Source: Mycobacterium sp. (GTDB lineage Bacteria; Actinomycetota; Actinomycetes; Mycobacteriales; Mycobacteriaceae). From it: DNA of 45,656 nt. Shown here in pieces: positions 1 to 8,568 of the stretch. Below the pieces are notes generated by a model. It saw nothing but the letters and a program-made list of their open reading frames with translations, was not told where the DNA came from and made no database searches. The DNA is taken from the NCBI GenBank assembly GCA_023264735.1, contig JAHFVD010000029.1:1-45656 (forward strand). Direction: 5' to 3'. Every line of letters starts with the position of its first letter. The first letter of the stretch is position 1. The translations under genes and the position numbers were made by a program.

Positions 1-220
1 GATCGACGGCATCTCGGAGAATCTCTACACCTCCGGTCAGCCCGACCCCGATCTGGTGATCCGGACCTCGGGGGAGCAGCGGCTCTCCGGGTTCCTGTTG
101 TGGCAGAGCGCGTACTCGGAAATGTGGTTCACCGAGGCGCATTGGCCGGCGTTCCGGCGCGTCGACTTCCTGCGCGCGCTGCGCGCCTACAGCCGTAGGC
201 ACCGCCGCTTCGGCATGTAA
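1..220 (+). CDS. Z-isoprenyl diphosphate synthase, C-terminal part (cut by window edge)
   Basis: The 72 C-terminal residues of a cis-prenyltransferase (UPP synthase family) are readable from base 2. The family signature [29 protein letters not shown] block (conserved RTSGE..LS.F..WQ..Y.E, which binds the pyrophosphate and homoallylic substrate) is intact, followed by the usual end rich in Arg. In M. tuberculosis the gene at this position relative to coaA and glyA is Rv1086, a short-chain Z-farnesyl diphosphate synthase that feeds decaprenyl phosphate synthesis for the cell envelope. Chain length cannot be judged because the N-terminal half is missing. Confidence 0.9.
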   Translation, partial: IDGISENLYTSGQPDPDLVIRTSGEQRLSGFLLWQSAYSEMWFTEAHWPAFRRVDFLRALRAYSRRHRRFGM

Positions 221-247
221 GTCACACCCGCCTGCCACACTGGAGCC

Positions 248-1493
248 ATGGCTGCGCTGTCGGCGGTGGTCTTCACGTTGAGCTGGTGGCTGGGCTTGTA
301 TCTGCTGGCGCGGGACCCGCGCAAGCCGGTGCTGGCGCTGGCCTCGGTCGGGCTGTGCGGATTCGCCGCCGTGGTGGCGCTGGACGCGGTGCGGGTGGTG
401 AGCGTCGCCCACGCCGAGCTGCTCGGCCAGATCGAGATCTATGTCGTCGCGGTGCCGGGGGTGGCCTGGTTCGCCGTCGTCCTCGAATTGGCGCGGCCGA
501 TCGACACCTGGCGCAGCCGGGCCACCGAGCTGACGCTGATCGGCGTCGTCGCCGCGGTGACGCTGGTGGGCGCGGTGATGGCCGGAAGTGTCGTCGGCCC
601 GCTGCGGCCCGGGCACTGGGTGATGTTCGCGGCGATCTCGGTGTCGACGCTGGGCGCGATGGTGGCCGCGGTACGACGGCCCGCGCAGCCGGGCCGGGTG
701 GCGGGGGTGGTGATCGTCGCGACGTTGTTCTTCGCGCTCGGCAACGCGATCCTGGTGATTCCGCTCGGCTTGGTGCCGAGCTGGCTGGCGTTGGCGTCGA
801 CCTGTTTCGACGTGCTGCTGCTCGGTGTGGCGGTCGCATTGTGGGATGCGTTCGACGAAGGCCAGGCGCTGCGGGCCGACATGCTGCGATCGTTCACCGG
901 AACGCTGGTGGTGGCGGTGCTGTTCGGCGGCCAGTCGCTGATCGGGATGGCGGTCGCGCTCGCCGGCGCTGCGCGCCGAACGAGCCGCGCTGCGCGGCGC
1001 CGAGGCGGCGCTGCCCTTGGTCGCGACCAACCCGCTCGATGTCCTGGACGACGAGGCCTTCGCGCGGCTGACCCGTCGCGCACTGGGCCATTACGGGGAT
1101 CTGTCCAAGCTTGTCGCCAGCCCGCTGACCCAGTTGCCCGTCATCGACGAGCGGCTGACCGCCCGCGGGGCGGTCGATCAGCCGGTGGAACGGGCCAACG
1201 AGCTCAAGGCACTACTGGCCGAACACATCGCCCGGCTCAAACCGCGCGACGGCGGCGAGTTCGGCACCAGCGAGCAATGGCGGTACTACAACTCGCTGTA
1301 CTTCCCGTACGTCGTCGGCGTGCGGGCCTACGCCCAGAACGCCACCGCCGCCGGGCTGGACCCGGTGGCCAGGCAGGCGTGGCAGTGGTTGGTCACCGAG
1401 GTGCCGCAGCGCTCACTGCACAACTGGCAGAACGCCGCGGCCCGGTTGATCGCCACGGATCTGCGCGGCCGGATGGCCGTCTCCCAGCCCTGA
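248..1493 (+). pseudogene. Polytopic membrane protein with C-terminal soluble domain, broken by a frameshift
   Basis: The N-terminal part (from ATG 248) encodes about seven hydrophobic helices over the first 240 residues, ending at VAVALAG. The natural continuation, ALRAERAALRGAEAALPLV then NPLDVLDDEAFARLTRRALGHYGDLSKLV, lies one frame further on and runs to a stop at 1493. Removing one base from the run near 962-966 (GCCGGC) joins the two halves into about 415 residues without a break. The in-frame alternative after that point is Arg/Pro-rich noise. Either a real single-base insertion or a sequencing error. I do not recognise the family; the C-terminal domain is soluble and carries a YYNSLYFPYV motif. 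It sits between the prenyl synthase and coaA, where M. tuberculosis has PE genes. Confidence 0.7.
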
Positions 1494-1500
1494 CTTGCGT

Positions 1501-1538
1501 CTGGCAGTAGTTGGCAGCGCCAGGCGTCGATCTGGCAG
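1501..1538 (+). repeat. Three direct TGGCAG repeats with helical spacing
   Basis: YTGGCAG occurs at 1501-1507, 1511-1517 and 1532-1538, start to start 10 and 21 bases, that is about one and two turns of the helix. The cluster sits just downstream of the preceding stop and just upstream of the next membrane-protein gene, so it could be a binding site on one face of the DNA. No regulator is known to me for this motif. Confidence 0.35.
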
Positions 1539-1556
1539 TGCCTTTTGAGCACCGTG

Positions 1557-1979
1557 ATGGACATGACCGCCATCATCACCAGAAGCCAACCGCTCTCTGA
1601 TTCCACCGATTCACTACTGCGCTTCGCGATGCGCGTGGACGCCACACTCACCGGCGTGCTCGGACTGGCCATCGCGGCCATGGCTGATCCACTGGCCCGG
1701 GCGACGGGCCTGACCGCGGCCCAGGGCTACATCGCCGGTGCGGCGTTCGTGCTCTGCGGCCTCGTTGTCTACGCGCTGGCCGCCACGCCCGACCTTCGTC
1801 GGGTCGGTGCCGCCATGGCGATGTTCAACGGCGTGGGGGCGGCCGGATTGCTTGCCATCGCCGCGGTGGGGGTGTTGCCGCTGACCACATTCGGGGTCAT
1901 CACCTTGGTCGCCGCCAGTCTCTACACCGCCACGTTCGCTGTCCTGCAGTACCTCGGTGTGCGCCGCATCAAAGCCTGA
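1557..1979 (+). CDS. Small four-helix integral membrane protein
   Basis: About 140 residues with four hydrophobic segments: roughly residues 25-45, 58-76, 82-108 and 112-130. There is no signal peptide cleavage motif and no catalytic motif that I recognise. The topology resembles small actinobacterial membrane proteins of unknown role. Start is uncertain: TTG 1545, ATG 1557 and ATG 1563 are all in frame and none has a clear ribosome site; ATG 1557 is chosen. It is followed closely by the next gene on the same strand (stop 1979, next start 1983 or 2001), so the two may be cotranscribed. Confidence 0.65.
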   Translation: MDMTAIITRSQPLSDSTDSLLRFAMRVDATLTGVLGLAIAAMADPLARATGLTAAQGYIAGAAFVLCGLVVYALAATPDLRRVGAAMAMFNGVGAAGLLAIAAVGVLPLTTFGVITLVAASLYTATFAVLQYLGVRRIKA

Positions 1980-2000
1980 TCGGTGACTAGGGTTGCGACC

Positions 2001-2423
2001 ATGCATGTCGTAGCGTTCGCCGCCGCGCGTAAGGCGGTCCTGGAAGAAGCGGGTGGGGTCACCGCAGAAGGCTTCCCAATGACCAGTTGCTACGTCGAAA
2101 GTCTGCCGGCACAGATCACCGTGCCGCTGGTGCTGGCCGTGCACACGGCCGGGGGCACCGACTACGAGCCGCGCCGGTTCATCGTCGCGAAGTCGCCGGA
2201 GGGGGAGCGGGTCGGCCTGCTGGAGTTCGCCTGGCAGTGGCCGGACAATCCCGGCAGCCCGGTGAAGTTCCGGGTCTTCGCCCATCAGCTGCCGATCACG
2301 GTGTACACCGCGGGTCTCTACACGATCGGTCTCTACGACAATCCCGACGCCGTCGACGCGGAGTTCTCGTTCCCGTTGCCGGTGCTGCGGCTCAACCCGC
2401 TCACCGGGGTGCCGACCACTTGA
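2001..2423 (+). CDS. Conserved hypothetical beta-rich protein
   Basis: 140 residues from ATG 2001, which has AGGG 8-12 bases upstream; an in-frame GTG at 1983 would add six residues. The sequence alternates short hydrophobic and polar stretches (ITVPLVLAVHT, RRFIVAKSPEGERVGLLEFAWQW, ITVYTAGLYTIGLYDN), suggesting a beta-sandwich. The outline is reminiscent of the DUF6941 family of small cytosolic proteins, but this is a weak impression. No function can be assigned. It converges on coaA with a 56-base gap. Confidence 0.65.
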   Translation: MHVVAFAAARKAVLEEAGGVTAEGFPMTSCYVESLPAQITVPLVLAVHTAGGTDYEPRRFIVAKSPEGERVGLLEFAWQWPDNPGSPVKFRVFAHQLPITVYTAGLYTIGLYDNPDAVDAEFSFPLPVLRLNPLTGVPTT

Positions 2424-2479
2424 GCTAATTGTCGGACTCCTCATCGCGGCTCGTACCTCGCCGCTTGATCGTCGTCCGA

Positions 2480-3418
2480 CTAGAGCTTGCGCAGCCGCAA
2501 CCGGTTGATCGAGTGGTCGGCGTCCTTGCGCAACACCAGCGTTGCCCGCGGACGGGTCGGCAGGATGTTCTCGATCAGGTTGGGCCGGTTGATCGACCGC
2601 CAGATATCGCGGGCGGCGGCGACGGCCTGGGTGTCGGTCAATCCCGCGTAGTGGTGGAAGTGCGAGGCCGGGTTGGCGAACGCGCCGGCCCGCATCGCCA
2701 GGAAGCGGTCGATGTACCACTGCTCGATGTCCTCGATGCGGGCGTCGACGTACACCGAGAAGTCGAACAGGTCCGACACCATCAGCGTCGGACCTGTCTG
2801 CAGAACGTTGAGTCCCTCGAGGACCAGGATGTCCGGGTGGGTGACGACGTGTTTCTCGCCGGGGATGATGTCGTAGATCAGGTGTGAGTAAACCGGAGCG
2901 CAGACCTGGTCAGCGCCGGACTTCACCGTCGTCACGAAACGCATCAGTGAACGCCGGTTGTAGCTCTCCGGAAACCCCTTGCGGTGCATGAGGTTTCGGC
3001 GAGAGAGCTCGGCGTTGGGGTAGAGGAAACCATCGGTGGTGACCAGGTCCACGCGAGGGTGGTGCTCCCAGCGGGCCAGCAGTGCCTGCAGCACACGCGC
3101 GGTGGTGGACTTCCCGACGGCCACGCTGCCTGCGACGCCGATGATGAACGGCACCGGCCGGTCGGGGCTCTGTTGAGGTTCGCCGAGGAATTCGGAGGTC
3201 GCGGCGAACAGCCGCTGCCGGGCGGCCACCTGCAGGTGGATCAACCGGGCCAGCGGCAGGTAGACCTCTTCGACCTCGAGCAGGTCGACCTGCTCACCCA
3301 GACCGCGCAGCCCAATCAGCTCGTCCTCCGTCAGCTTCAACGGGGTCGACATGCGCAGTGAACGCCATTGACTCCGGTCGAACTCGACGTAAGGGCTGGG
3401 TTCACTCAGCCGCGCCAT
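2480..3418 (-). CDS. coaA: Pantothenate kinase type I
   Basis: 312 residues, the same length as M. tuberculosis CoaA (Rv1092c). It phosphorylates pantothenate with ATP, the first and committed step of coenzyme A synthesis, in the cytosol. The Walker A motif [12 protein letters not shown] is at residues 94-105, followed by [16 protein letters not shown] (catalytic Asp and Tyr region) and the type I signature [10 protein letters not shown], ending [12 protein letters not shown]. Start ATG 3418 gives the expected N-terminus [15 protein letters not shown]. It is divergent from the DUF885 gene with only 30 bases between the two starts, so the promoters must overlap. Confidence 0.97.
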   Translation of the reverse strand: MARLSEPSPYVEFDRSQWRSLRMSTPLKLTEDELIGLRGLGEQVDLLEVEEVYLPLARLIHLQVAARQRLFAATSEFLGEPQQSPDRPVPFIIGVAGSVAVGKSTTARVLQALLARWEHHPRVDLVTTDGFLYPNAELSRRNLMHRKGFPESYNRRSLMRFVTTVKSGADQVCAPVYSHLIYDIIPGEKHVVTHPDILVLEGLNVLQTGPTLMVSDLFDFSVYVDARIEDIEQWYIDRFLAMRAGAFANPASHFHHYAGLTDTQAVAAARDIWRSINRPNLIENILPTRPRATLVLRKDADHSINRLRLRKL

Positions 3419-3435
3419 CGTGCCAGTCTTGCAGT

Positions 3436-3441
3436 TAGCTT
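3436..3441 (+). promoter_or_regulatory. Candidate -10 (TAGCTT) for leaderless DUF885 mRNA
   Basis: TANNNT hexamer ending 8 bases before ATG 3449. It supports that start over the longer reading frame beginning at 3368, which would overlap the coaA start. Confidence 0.5.
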
Positions 3442-3448
3442 GGTTGAC

Positions 3449-4669
3449 ATGCAGCCCGGCACCCTCATCCGCGACTACTTGACCCTCGGTTTGCGCTTCG
3501 ACCGCATCGAGGAGGGCTATGTCGACTCCTTTACCGGCGACCCTGACCTACGGCGCGCGGTCGCCGACGAACCCGCCCCCGAACCGGCCGAACTGGCCCG
3601 CCAGGCCGACCGGCTGCTGGCCGAGCTGCCGCAGGTTCCGCGCGAAGCGGGCTTCACCGACCAGCGGGCCGACTTCATCGGCGCACACCTTCGCGCCCTG
3701 GCGTTCTCGGCGCGCAAGTTCGCCGGTGAGCAGGTCGGTTTCGTCGACGAGGTGCGCAACTATTTCGACGTCGAGATCAGCCTCGGCGACCAGGAGCGCT
3801 ACCGCGCCGCCCACGCCCGCATCGACGAGGTGCTCGGTGGCAACGGCCCGCTGACCGAGCGGATGGAGGCGCACCGCCGATCCGACGAAATCCCGCCCGA
3901 TCGCCTCGAGGAGTGCATGCACGCGTTCTCCAGCGCGCTGCGGGACACGGTCCGCGCGACGTACCCGCTGCCGGATGCCGAGACCATCGTGTACGAGGTG
4001 GTGACCGACAAACCGTGGTCGGGGTTCAACTACTACGAGGGCAACTACCGCTCGACGGTGGCGGTCAACGCCGACCTCAAGCAGCAGATGGCGAACCTGC
4101 CGCGGCTGGTGGCCCACGAGTCCTATCCCGGCCACCACACCGAGCACTGCCGCAAGGAGGCCGGGCTGGTGGCCGGGCTGGACCAGCAGGAGCAGACCAT
4201 CTTCCTGGTGAACACCCCGCAGTGCCTGATGGCCGAGGGGCTGGCGGATCTGGCGTTGCACGCCGCGGTCGGGCCGGGCTGGGGGCGCTGGGCCGCCGAG
4301 ATCTACGCCGATCTGGGGCTGCGGTTCGACGGCGAGCGGGCCGAAGCGTTGTCGGAGGCGACGGCGGCGCTGGCCGATGTGCGCCAGGACGCGGCGCTGA
4401 TGCTGCACGACGAGCACCGCGACGTCGACGTCGTCGTCGCCTTTCTGCAGCGCTGGCTGCTGGTCGACGACACCAGGGCACGGCAGATGCTGCGGTTCCT
4501 GTCCTCGCCGCTGTGGCGGGCCTACACGAGCACCTACGTCGAGGGGTACCGGTTGCTGCGCACCTGGCTCGACGAACGGCCGGCCGGGGTGGGCCTGACC
4601 GAGCGCTTCGGGCGGCTGCTCGACGAGCCGCTGATCCCCTCGGCGTTGCGTGTCGACGTGCGCGGATAG
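3449..4669 (+). CDS. DUF885 family metallopeptidase-like protein
   Basis: 406 residues from ATG 3449. The family hallmark [11 protein letters not shown] is present (His223, Glu224, His229, His230), a zinc-site pattern of the HExxPGHH type seen in DUF885 proteins, which are helical and fold like M32/M3-type carboxypeptidases. A conserved [14 protein letters not shown] strand precedes it, and a second metal-ligand candidate lies in [13 protein letters not shown]. Cytosolic; no signal peptide. Substrate unknown; family members are often annotated as dipeptidyl or carboxypeptidase-like without proof. It lies 10 bases ahead of glyA, but glyA has its own -10 element, so cotranscription is optional. 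Confidence 0.85.
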   Translation: MQPGTLIRDYLTLGLRFDRIEEGYVDSFTGDPDLRRAVADEPAPEPAELARQADRLLAELPQVPREAGFTDQRADFIGAHLRALAFSARKFAGEQVGFVDEVRNYFDVEISLGDQERYRAAHARIDEVLGGNGPLTERMEAHRRSDEIPPDRLEECMHAFSSALRDTVRATYPLPDAETIVYEVVTDKPWSGFNYYEGNYRSTVAVNADLKQQMANLPRLVAHESYPGHHTEHCRKEAGLVAGLDQQEQTIFLVNTPQCLMAEGLADLALHAAVGPGWGRWAAEIYADLGLRFDGERAEALSEATAALADVRQDAALMLHDEHRDVDVVVAFLQRWLLVDDTRARQMLRFLSSPLWRAYTSTYVEGYRLLRTWLDERPAGVGLTERFGRLLDEPLIPSALRVDVRG

Positions 4670-4672
4670 GCT
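4667..4672 (+). promoter_or_regulatory. Candidate -10 (TAGGCT) for leaderless glyA mRNA
   Basis: TANNNT hexamer ending 8 bases before ATG 4680; it overlaps the stop codon of the upstream DUF885 gene. Confidence 0.4.
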
Positions 4673-4679
4673 TAAGCGC

Positions 4680-6158
4680 ATGACCGCAGACTCGACTATT
4701 TCGACGCACGAGCCCGCCCCTGGCGCGGACTATGCCGCCACCGCCAGCGAGGCCTATCGCGCCGCGCTCGAGGTCATCGAATCGGTCGAGCCGCGGATCG
4801 CCGCGGCCACCCGCAAAGAGCTTGCCGATCAACGGGATTCGCTCAAATTGATCGCCAGCGAGAACTACGCCTCACCGGCGGTGCTGCTGACCATGGGCAC
4901 CTGGTTCTCGGACAAGTACGCCGAGGGCACCGTCGGGCACCGCTTCTACGCCGCGTGCCAGAACGTCGACACGGTCGAGGCACTGGCCGCCGAGCACGCC
5001 CGTGAGCTTTTCGGCGCCCCCTACGCCTACGCCCAGCCGCACTCCGGCATCGACGCCAACCTGGTCGCGTTCTGGGCCATCCTGAGCACCCGGATCGAGG
5101 CGCCTGCGCTGTCGGAGCTGGGCGTCAAGCACGTCAACGACCTATCCGAAGCCGAGTGGGAACGGCTGCGCGCACGGCTGGGCAGCCAGCGCCTGCTGGG
5201 CATGTCGCTGGACACCGGCGGGCATCTCACCCACGGATTCCGGCCTAACATCTCCGGCAAGATGTTCCATCAGCGCAGCTACGGCACGCACCCCGAAACC
5301 GGGCTGATCGACTACGACGCCGTGCGCAATGCCGCCCGCGAGTTCAAGCCGCTGATCTTGGTGGCCGGCTATTCGGCCTACCCGCGGCGCATCAACTTCG
5401 CCACCATGCGCGAGATCGCCGACGAGGTCGGCGCCACCCTGATGGTCGACATGGCGCACTTCGCCGGACTGGTCGCCGGCAAGGTGTTCACCGGCGACGA
5501 GGACCCGGTGCCGCACGCCCACGTCACCACCACAACCACGCACAAGTCGTTGCGCGGTCCGCGTGGCGGGCTGGTGCTGGCCACCGAGGAGTACGCACCT
5601 GCGGTCGACAAGGGCTGCCCGATGGTGCTCGGCGGCCCGCTGTCCCATGTGATGGCCGCCAAGGCCGTCGCGCTGGCGGAGGCTCGCCAGCCGTCGTTCC
5701 AGGCCTACGCCCAGCGGATCGCCGACAACGCCAAGGCGTTCGCCGAGGGTCTGCTCAAGCGGGGGGCCCGGCTGGTCACCGGCGGCACCGACAACCATTT
5801 GGTGCTGCTCGACGTGCAGACCTTCGGGCTGACCGGCCGCCAGGCCGAGTCCGCGCTGCTGGACGCCGGCGTCGTCACCAACCGCAACTCGATCCCCAAC
5901 GACCCCAACGGGGCCTGGTACTCCAGCGGTATCCGGTTCGGCACCCCGGCGCTGACCACTCGTGGGTTCGGCCCTGCCGAGTTCGACCGGGTCGCCGAGT
6001 TGGTGGTCGACGTGCTGTCCAACACGACAGCGGAGGCGGGGACGGCCGGACCTTCAAAGGCCAAGTACAAGCTCGCCGACGGCGTCGCGGACCGGGTCCA
6101 CGCCGCCTCTGGCGAGCTCCTTGCGGCCAACCCGCTGTACCCGGGCCTGACGCTCTAG
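4680..6158 (+). CDS. glyA: Serine hydroxymethyltransferase, long actinobacterial form
   Basis: 492 residues; interconverts serine and glycine with tetrahydrofolate, using PLP, and supplies one-carbon units. The substrate and PLP sites are intact: [58 protein letters not shown] and the PLP lysine in [15 protein letters not shown]. It is about 65 residues longer than the usual GlyA (near 426) because of an insert after NLVAFWAIL (roughly [20 protein letters not shown]) and a longer C-terminus. This matches a long SHMT group known from Streptomyces and some other phyla rather than the short M. tuberculosis GlyA1, although the gene sits at the glyA1 position. Start ATG 4680 is favoured by the -10 element; ATG 4650 would overlap the previous gene. 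Confidence 0.93.
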   Translation: MTADSTISTHEPAPGADYAATASEAYRAALEVIESVEPRIAAATRKELADQRDSLKLIASENYASPAVLLTMGTWFSDKYAEGTVGHRFYAACQNVDTVEALAAEHARELFGAPYAYAQPHSGIDANLVAFWAILSTRIEAPALSELGVKHVNDLSEAEWERLRARLGSQRLLGMSLDTGGHLTHGFRPNISGKMFHQRSYGTHPETGLIDYDAVRNAAREFKPLILVAGYSAYPRRINFATMREIADEVGATLMVDMAHFAGLVAGKVFTGDEDPVPHAHVTTTTTHKSLRGPRGGLVLATEEYAPAVDKGCPMVLGGPLSHVMAAKAVALAEARQPSFQAYAQRIADNAKAFAEGLLKRGARLVTGGTDNHLVLLDVQTFGLTGRQAESALLDAGVVTNRNSIPNDPNGAWYSSGIRFGTPALTTRGFGPAEFDRVAELVVDVLSNTTAEAGTAGPSKAKYKLADGVADRVHAASGELLAANPLYPGLTL

Positions 6159-6203
6159 ACGAAACGCCGATGGCCGGATTTTCGGACATCCGTGTCTTTG
6201 AGT

Positions 6204-6209
6204 TACAGT
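6204..6209 (+). promoter_or_regulatory. Candidate -10 (TACAGT) for leaderless desA2 mRNA
   Basis: TANNNT hexamer ending 7 bases before ATG 6216, inside a GTTACAGTTAC direct repeat. No Shine-Dalgarno sequence is present, consistent with a leaderless start. Confidence 0.55.
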
Positions 6210-6215
6210 TACTTC

Positions 6216-7043
6216 ATGGCACAGAAACCTGTCGCGAATGCGCTGACCCTGGAACTTGAGCCGGTTGTTGCCAACAACCTGGCCCAGTATCTGGAGACTG
6301 CCGACGAGTGGTACGGCCACGACTACGTCCCGTTCGACCAGGGCGAGAACTTCGCGTTCCTGGGCGGCACGGACTGGGATCCCTCCCAGGTGACCCTGCC
6401 CGCCGATATCGTCGACGCCCTCGAGATCCTCCTGATCACCAAGGACAACCTCGCGGGCTATCACCGCGAGATGGTCGAGCACTTCGTCCTGGAGGACAAG
6501 TGGGGCCGCTGGTTGGGTCGCTGGACCGCCGAGGAGAACCTGCACGCCATCGTGCTGCGGAACTACCTGGTGGTGACCCGCAACTTCGACCCGACAGCCA
6601 ACGAGGACGTCCGTGTCCAGCACGTGATGCGCGGCTACCGGGCCGAGCAGTTCTCGCAGATCGAGACGCTGGTGTTCATGGCGTTCTACGAGCGCGCGCA
6701 CGCGGTGTTCACCCGCAACCTCGAGGCCAAGATCGACGACCCGGTGCTCAAGGGTCTGATCGGGCGGATCGCCACCGACGAGGAGCGGCACGAAGCGTTC
6801 TTTGCCAATCTCGTCGCGCACTGCCTGCAAACTCATCGTGACTCGACGATCAACTCGATCAACCGCCGCGCAGTCGGTTTCGGTGTGGTCGGCGGCGACA
6901 TCATCGAGTACCAGGACAAGCTGCGGAACGTCGAGCAGGCGGGCATTTTCGGCTTCGACGCCTCGCGTCAGGTGATCGCCGATCGCATCAAGGCATGGGG
7001 TCTCGACGACGAGCCGGTGCTGAAGAAATTCGTTCGCTCATAA
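6216..7043 (+). CDS. desA2: Acyl-[acyl-carrier-protein] desaturase DesA2
   Basis: 275 residues, the length of M. tuberculosis DesA2 (Rv1094), also next to glyA there. A soluble di-iron protein of the plant-type stearoyl-ACP desaturase family implicated in unsaturated precursors of mycolic acids. The iron ligands are visible: Glu70, the EENLH box (residues 106-110), Glu in FMAFYERAH, and DEERHE (188-193). A longer frame from 6192 adds eight residues (MSLSYSYF) without homology; ATG 6216 starts the family-typical MAQKP. The divergent members of this group are sometimes thought to have lost desaturase activity, but here all ExxH motifs are kept. Confidence 0.95.
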   Translation: MAQKPVANALTLELEPVVANNLAQYLETADEWYGHDYVPFDQGENFAFLGGTDWDPSQVTLPADIVDALEILLITKDNLAGYHREMVEHFVLEDKWGRWLGRWTAEENLHAIVLRNYLVVTRNFDPTANEDVRVQHVMRGYRAEQFSQIETLVFMAFYERAHAVFTRNLEAKIDDPVLKGLIGRIATDEERHEAFFANLVAHCLQTHRDSTINSINRRAVGFGVVGGDIIEYQDKLRNVEQAGIFGFDASRQVIADRIKAWGLDDEPVLKKFVRS

Positions 7044-7050
7044 CGCGGCG

Positions 7051-7068
7051 GCGCGCCGATCGGCGCGC
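7051..7068. terminator. 18-bp perfect palindrome after desA2
   Basis: GCGCGCCGATCGGCGCGC is its own reverse complement and starts 8 bases after the desA2 stop. As RNA it folds into a 7-bp GC stem with a GATC loop. There is no U tract, which is common for mycobacterial terminators. It could alternatively be an operator for the phoH2 promoter that follows. Confidence 0.5.
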
Positions 7069-7083
7069 GGGCTGAGACCGGAG

Positions 7084-7089
7084 TAGCGT
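7084..7089 (+). promoter_or_regulatory. Candidate -10 (TAGCGT) upstream of phoH2 operon
   Basis: TANNNT hexamer ending 9 bases before ATG 7098, the start of a short reading frame ahead of phoH2. Confidence 0.35.
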
Positions 7090-7097
7090 CGCTTCCG

Positions 7098-7211
7098 ATG
7101 GCTAGCGACATGCTCTGCTGTCCGGGCGGTACCTATCGTTTCGACTACGACAGGACCGGTCCCGGTCCTGGTGCCGCAGTGTCCGCCGAGGGGTTCGCGG
7201 GGACCGCGTGA
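7098..7211 (+). CDS. Short ORF ahead of phoH2, candidate PhoAT antitoxin
   Basis: 37 codons ([20 protein letters not shown] then a Gly/Ala-rich end), stop TGA 16 bases before the phoH2 GTG. Mycobacterial phoH2 genes are known to be preceded by a short cotranscribed antitoxin-like gene, phoAT; position and size fit, but I cannot confirm the sequence match. Two cysteines and Gly/Pro content are unusual for an antitoxin. A candidate -10 lies 9 bases upstream. It could also be just a leader peptide or an untranslated leader. Confidence 0.35.
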   Translation: MASDMLCCPGGTYRFDYDRTGPGPGAAVSAEGFAGTA

Positions 7212-7227
7212 ACCTGAGGAGCGCCCA

Positions 7228-8547
7228 GTGACCGATTCGCAGTCGCCCGTTCGGACGTATGTGCTCGACACCTCAGTTCTGTTGTCCGACCCGTGGGCAT
7301 GCACCCGGTTCGCCGAACACGAAGTGGTGGTACCGCTCGTGGTCATCAGTGAACTGGAGGCTAAACGCCACCATCACGAGTTGGGTTGGTTCGCCCGACA
7401 GGCGCTGCGGTTGTTCGACGATCTTCGTCTGGAACACGGTCGTCTCGATCAGCCGATTCCTATTGGTACACAAGGTGGAACGCTGAATGTCGAGCTCAAC
7501 CACAGCGACCCGATGGTGTTGCCGTCCGGGTTCCGCACTGAGAGCAATGACACCCGGATCCTGACGGTCGCGGCCAACCTGGCGGCCGAGGGCAAGCGAG
7601 TCACGTTGGTCAGCAAGGACATTCCGCTTCGGGTGAAGGCCGGCGCGGTGGGCCTGTCGGCCGACGAGTACCACGCCCAGGACGTGATCACCTCCGGCTG
7701 GACGGGGATGACCGAACTCGACGTCGCCAGCGAGGACGTCGACGCGATTTTCGCCGACGGTGAGATCGACCTCGAAGAAGCCCGTAACCTCCCGTGCCAC
7801 ACCGGTGTTCGGCTGCTCGGGTCCAACTCGAGCGCGCTGGGCCGGGTGAACGCGGACAAGAAGGTCCAGCTGGTGCGTGGCGATCGCGAAGTGTTCGGCC
7901 TCCGGGGAAGGTCCGCCGAACAACGCGTCGCACTCGATCTGCTGCAAGACGAGTCGGTGGGCATCGTGTCGCTGGGCGGCAAGGCCGGCACCGGCAAGTC
8001 GGCGCTGGCACTGTGCGCGGGTCTCGAGGCGGTACTGGAGCGACGCACCCAGCGCAAGGTCGTGGTGTTCCGGCCGCTGTACGCCGTCGGCGGGCAGGAT
8101 CTGGGCTATCTCCCGGGCAGCGAGAGCGACAAGATGGGCCCGTGGGCGCAGGCCGTCTTCGACACCCTGGAGGGCCTCGCCTCACCGGCGGTGCTGGAGG
8201 AGGTTCTCTCCCGCGGGATGCTCGAGGTGCTGCCGCTGACCCACATCCGCGGTCGTTCGCTACACGACTCGTTCGTGATCGTCGACGAGGCGCAGTCACT
8301 GGAGCGCAACGTGCTGCTGACCGTGCTCTCGCGGTTGGGCAGCGGGTCGCGGGTGGTGCTGACCCACGACGTCGCGCAGCGGGACAACCTTCGGGTCGGG
8401 CGCCATGACGGTGTGGCGGCAGTCATCGAGAAGCTCAAGGGCCATCCGCTGTTCGCCCACATCACCTTGATGCGCAGCGAACGTTCACCGATCGCCGCTC
8501 TGGTGACCGAGATGCTCGAGGAGATCAGCCCCGGAGCCCTGCCATGA
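7228..8547 (+). CDS. phoH2: PIN-PhoH fusion: RNA helicase and ribonuclease PhoH2
   Basis: 439 residues from GTG 7228, which has GAGGA 8 bases upstream. The N-terminal PIN nuclease domain (about 1-150) starts [10 protein letters not shown] with Asp14 and further acidic residues (Glu42, Glu44, Asp108) expected at the metal site. The C-terminal PhoH ATPase domain (about 225-439) has Walker [10 protein letters not shown] (250-258) and Walker B VIVDEAQ (351-356), plus [10 protein letters not shown]. PhoH2 (Rv1095 in M. tuberculosis) unwinds and cleaves RNA in a sequence-specific way and acts as a toxin-like protein. An in-frame extension from 7171 is unlikely since it would overlap the short upstream ORF. 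Confidence 0.93.
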   Translation: MTDSQSPVRTYVLDTSVLLSDPWACTRFAEHEVVVPLVVISELEAKRHHHELGWFARQALRLFDDLRLEHGRLDQPIPIGTQGGTLNVELNHSDPMVLPSGFRTESNDTRILTVAANLAAEGKRVTLVSKDIPLRVKAGAVGLSADEYHAQDVITSGWTGMTELDVASEDVDAIFADGEIDLEEARNLPCHTGVRLLGSNSSALGRVNADKKVQLVRGDREVFGLRGRSAEQRVALDLLQDESVGIVSLGGKAGTGKSALALCAGLEAVLERRTQRKVVVFRPLYAVGGQDLGYLPGSESDKMGPWAQAVFDTLEGLASPAVLEEVLSRGMLEVLPLTHIRGRSLHDSFVIVDEAQSLERNVLLTVLSRLGSGSRVVLTHDVAQRDNLRVGRHDGVAAVIEKLKGHPLFAHITLMRSERSPIAALVTEMLEEISPGALP

Positions 8548-8555
8548 TGCGCCGG

Positions 8556-8561
8556 TAAACT
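8556..8561 (+). promoter_or_regulatory. Candidate -10 (TAAACT) for leaderless deacetylase mRNA
   Basis: TANNNT hexamer ending 8 bases before GTG 8569, which decides the start among TTG 8563, GTG 8569 and ATG 8590. Confidence 0.55.
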
Positions 8562-8568
8562 CTTGGGC

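Noticed and set aside
2431..2480. GTCGGAC/GTCCGAC inverted repeat between convergent hypothetical gene and coaA
   Set aside because: Stem only 7 bp with a 36-base loop and no U tract; not convincing as a terminator.
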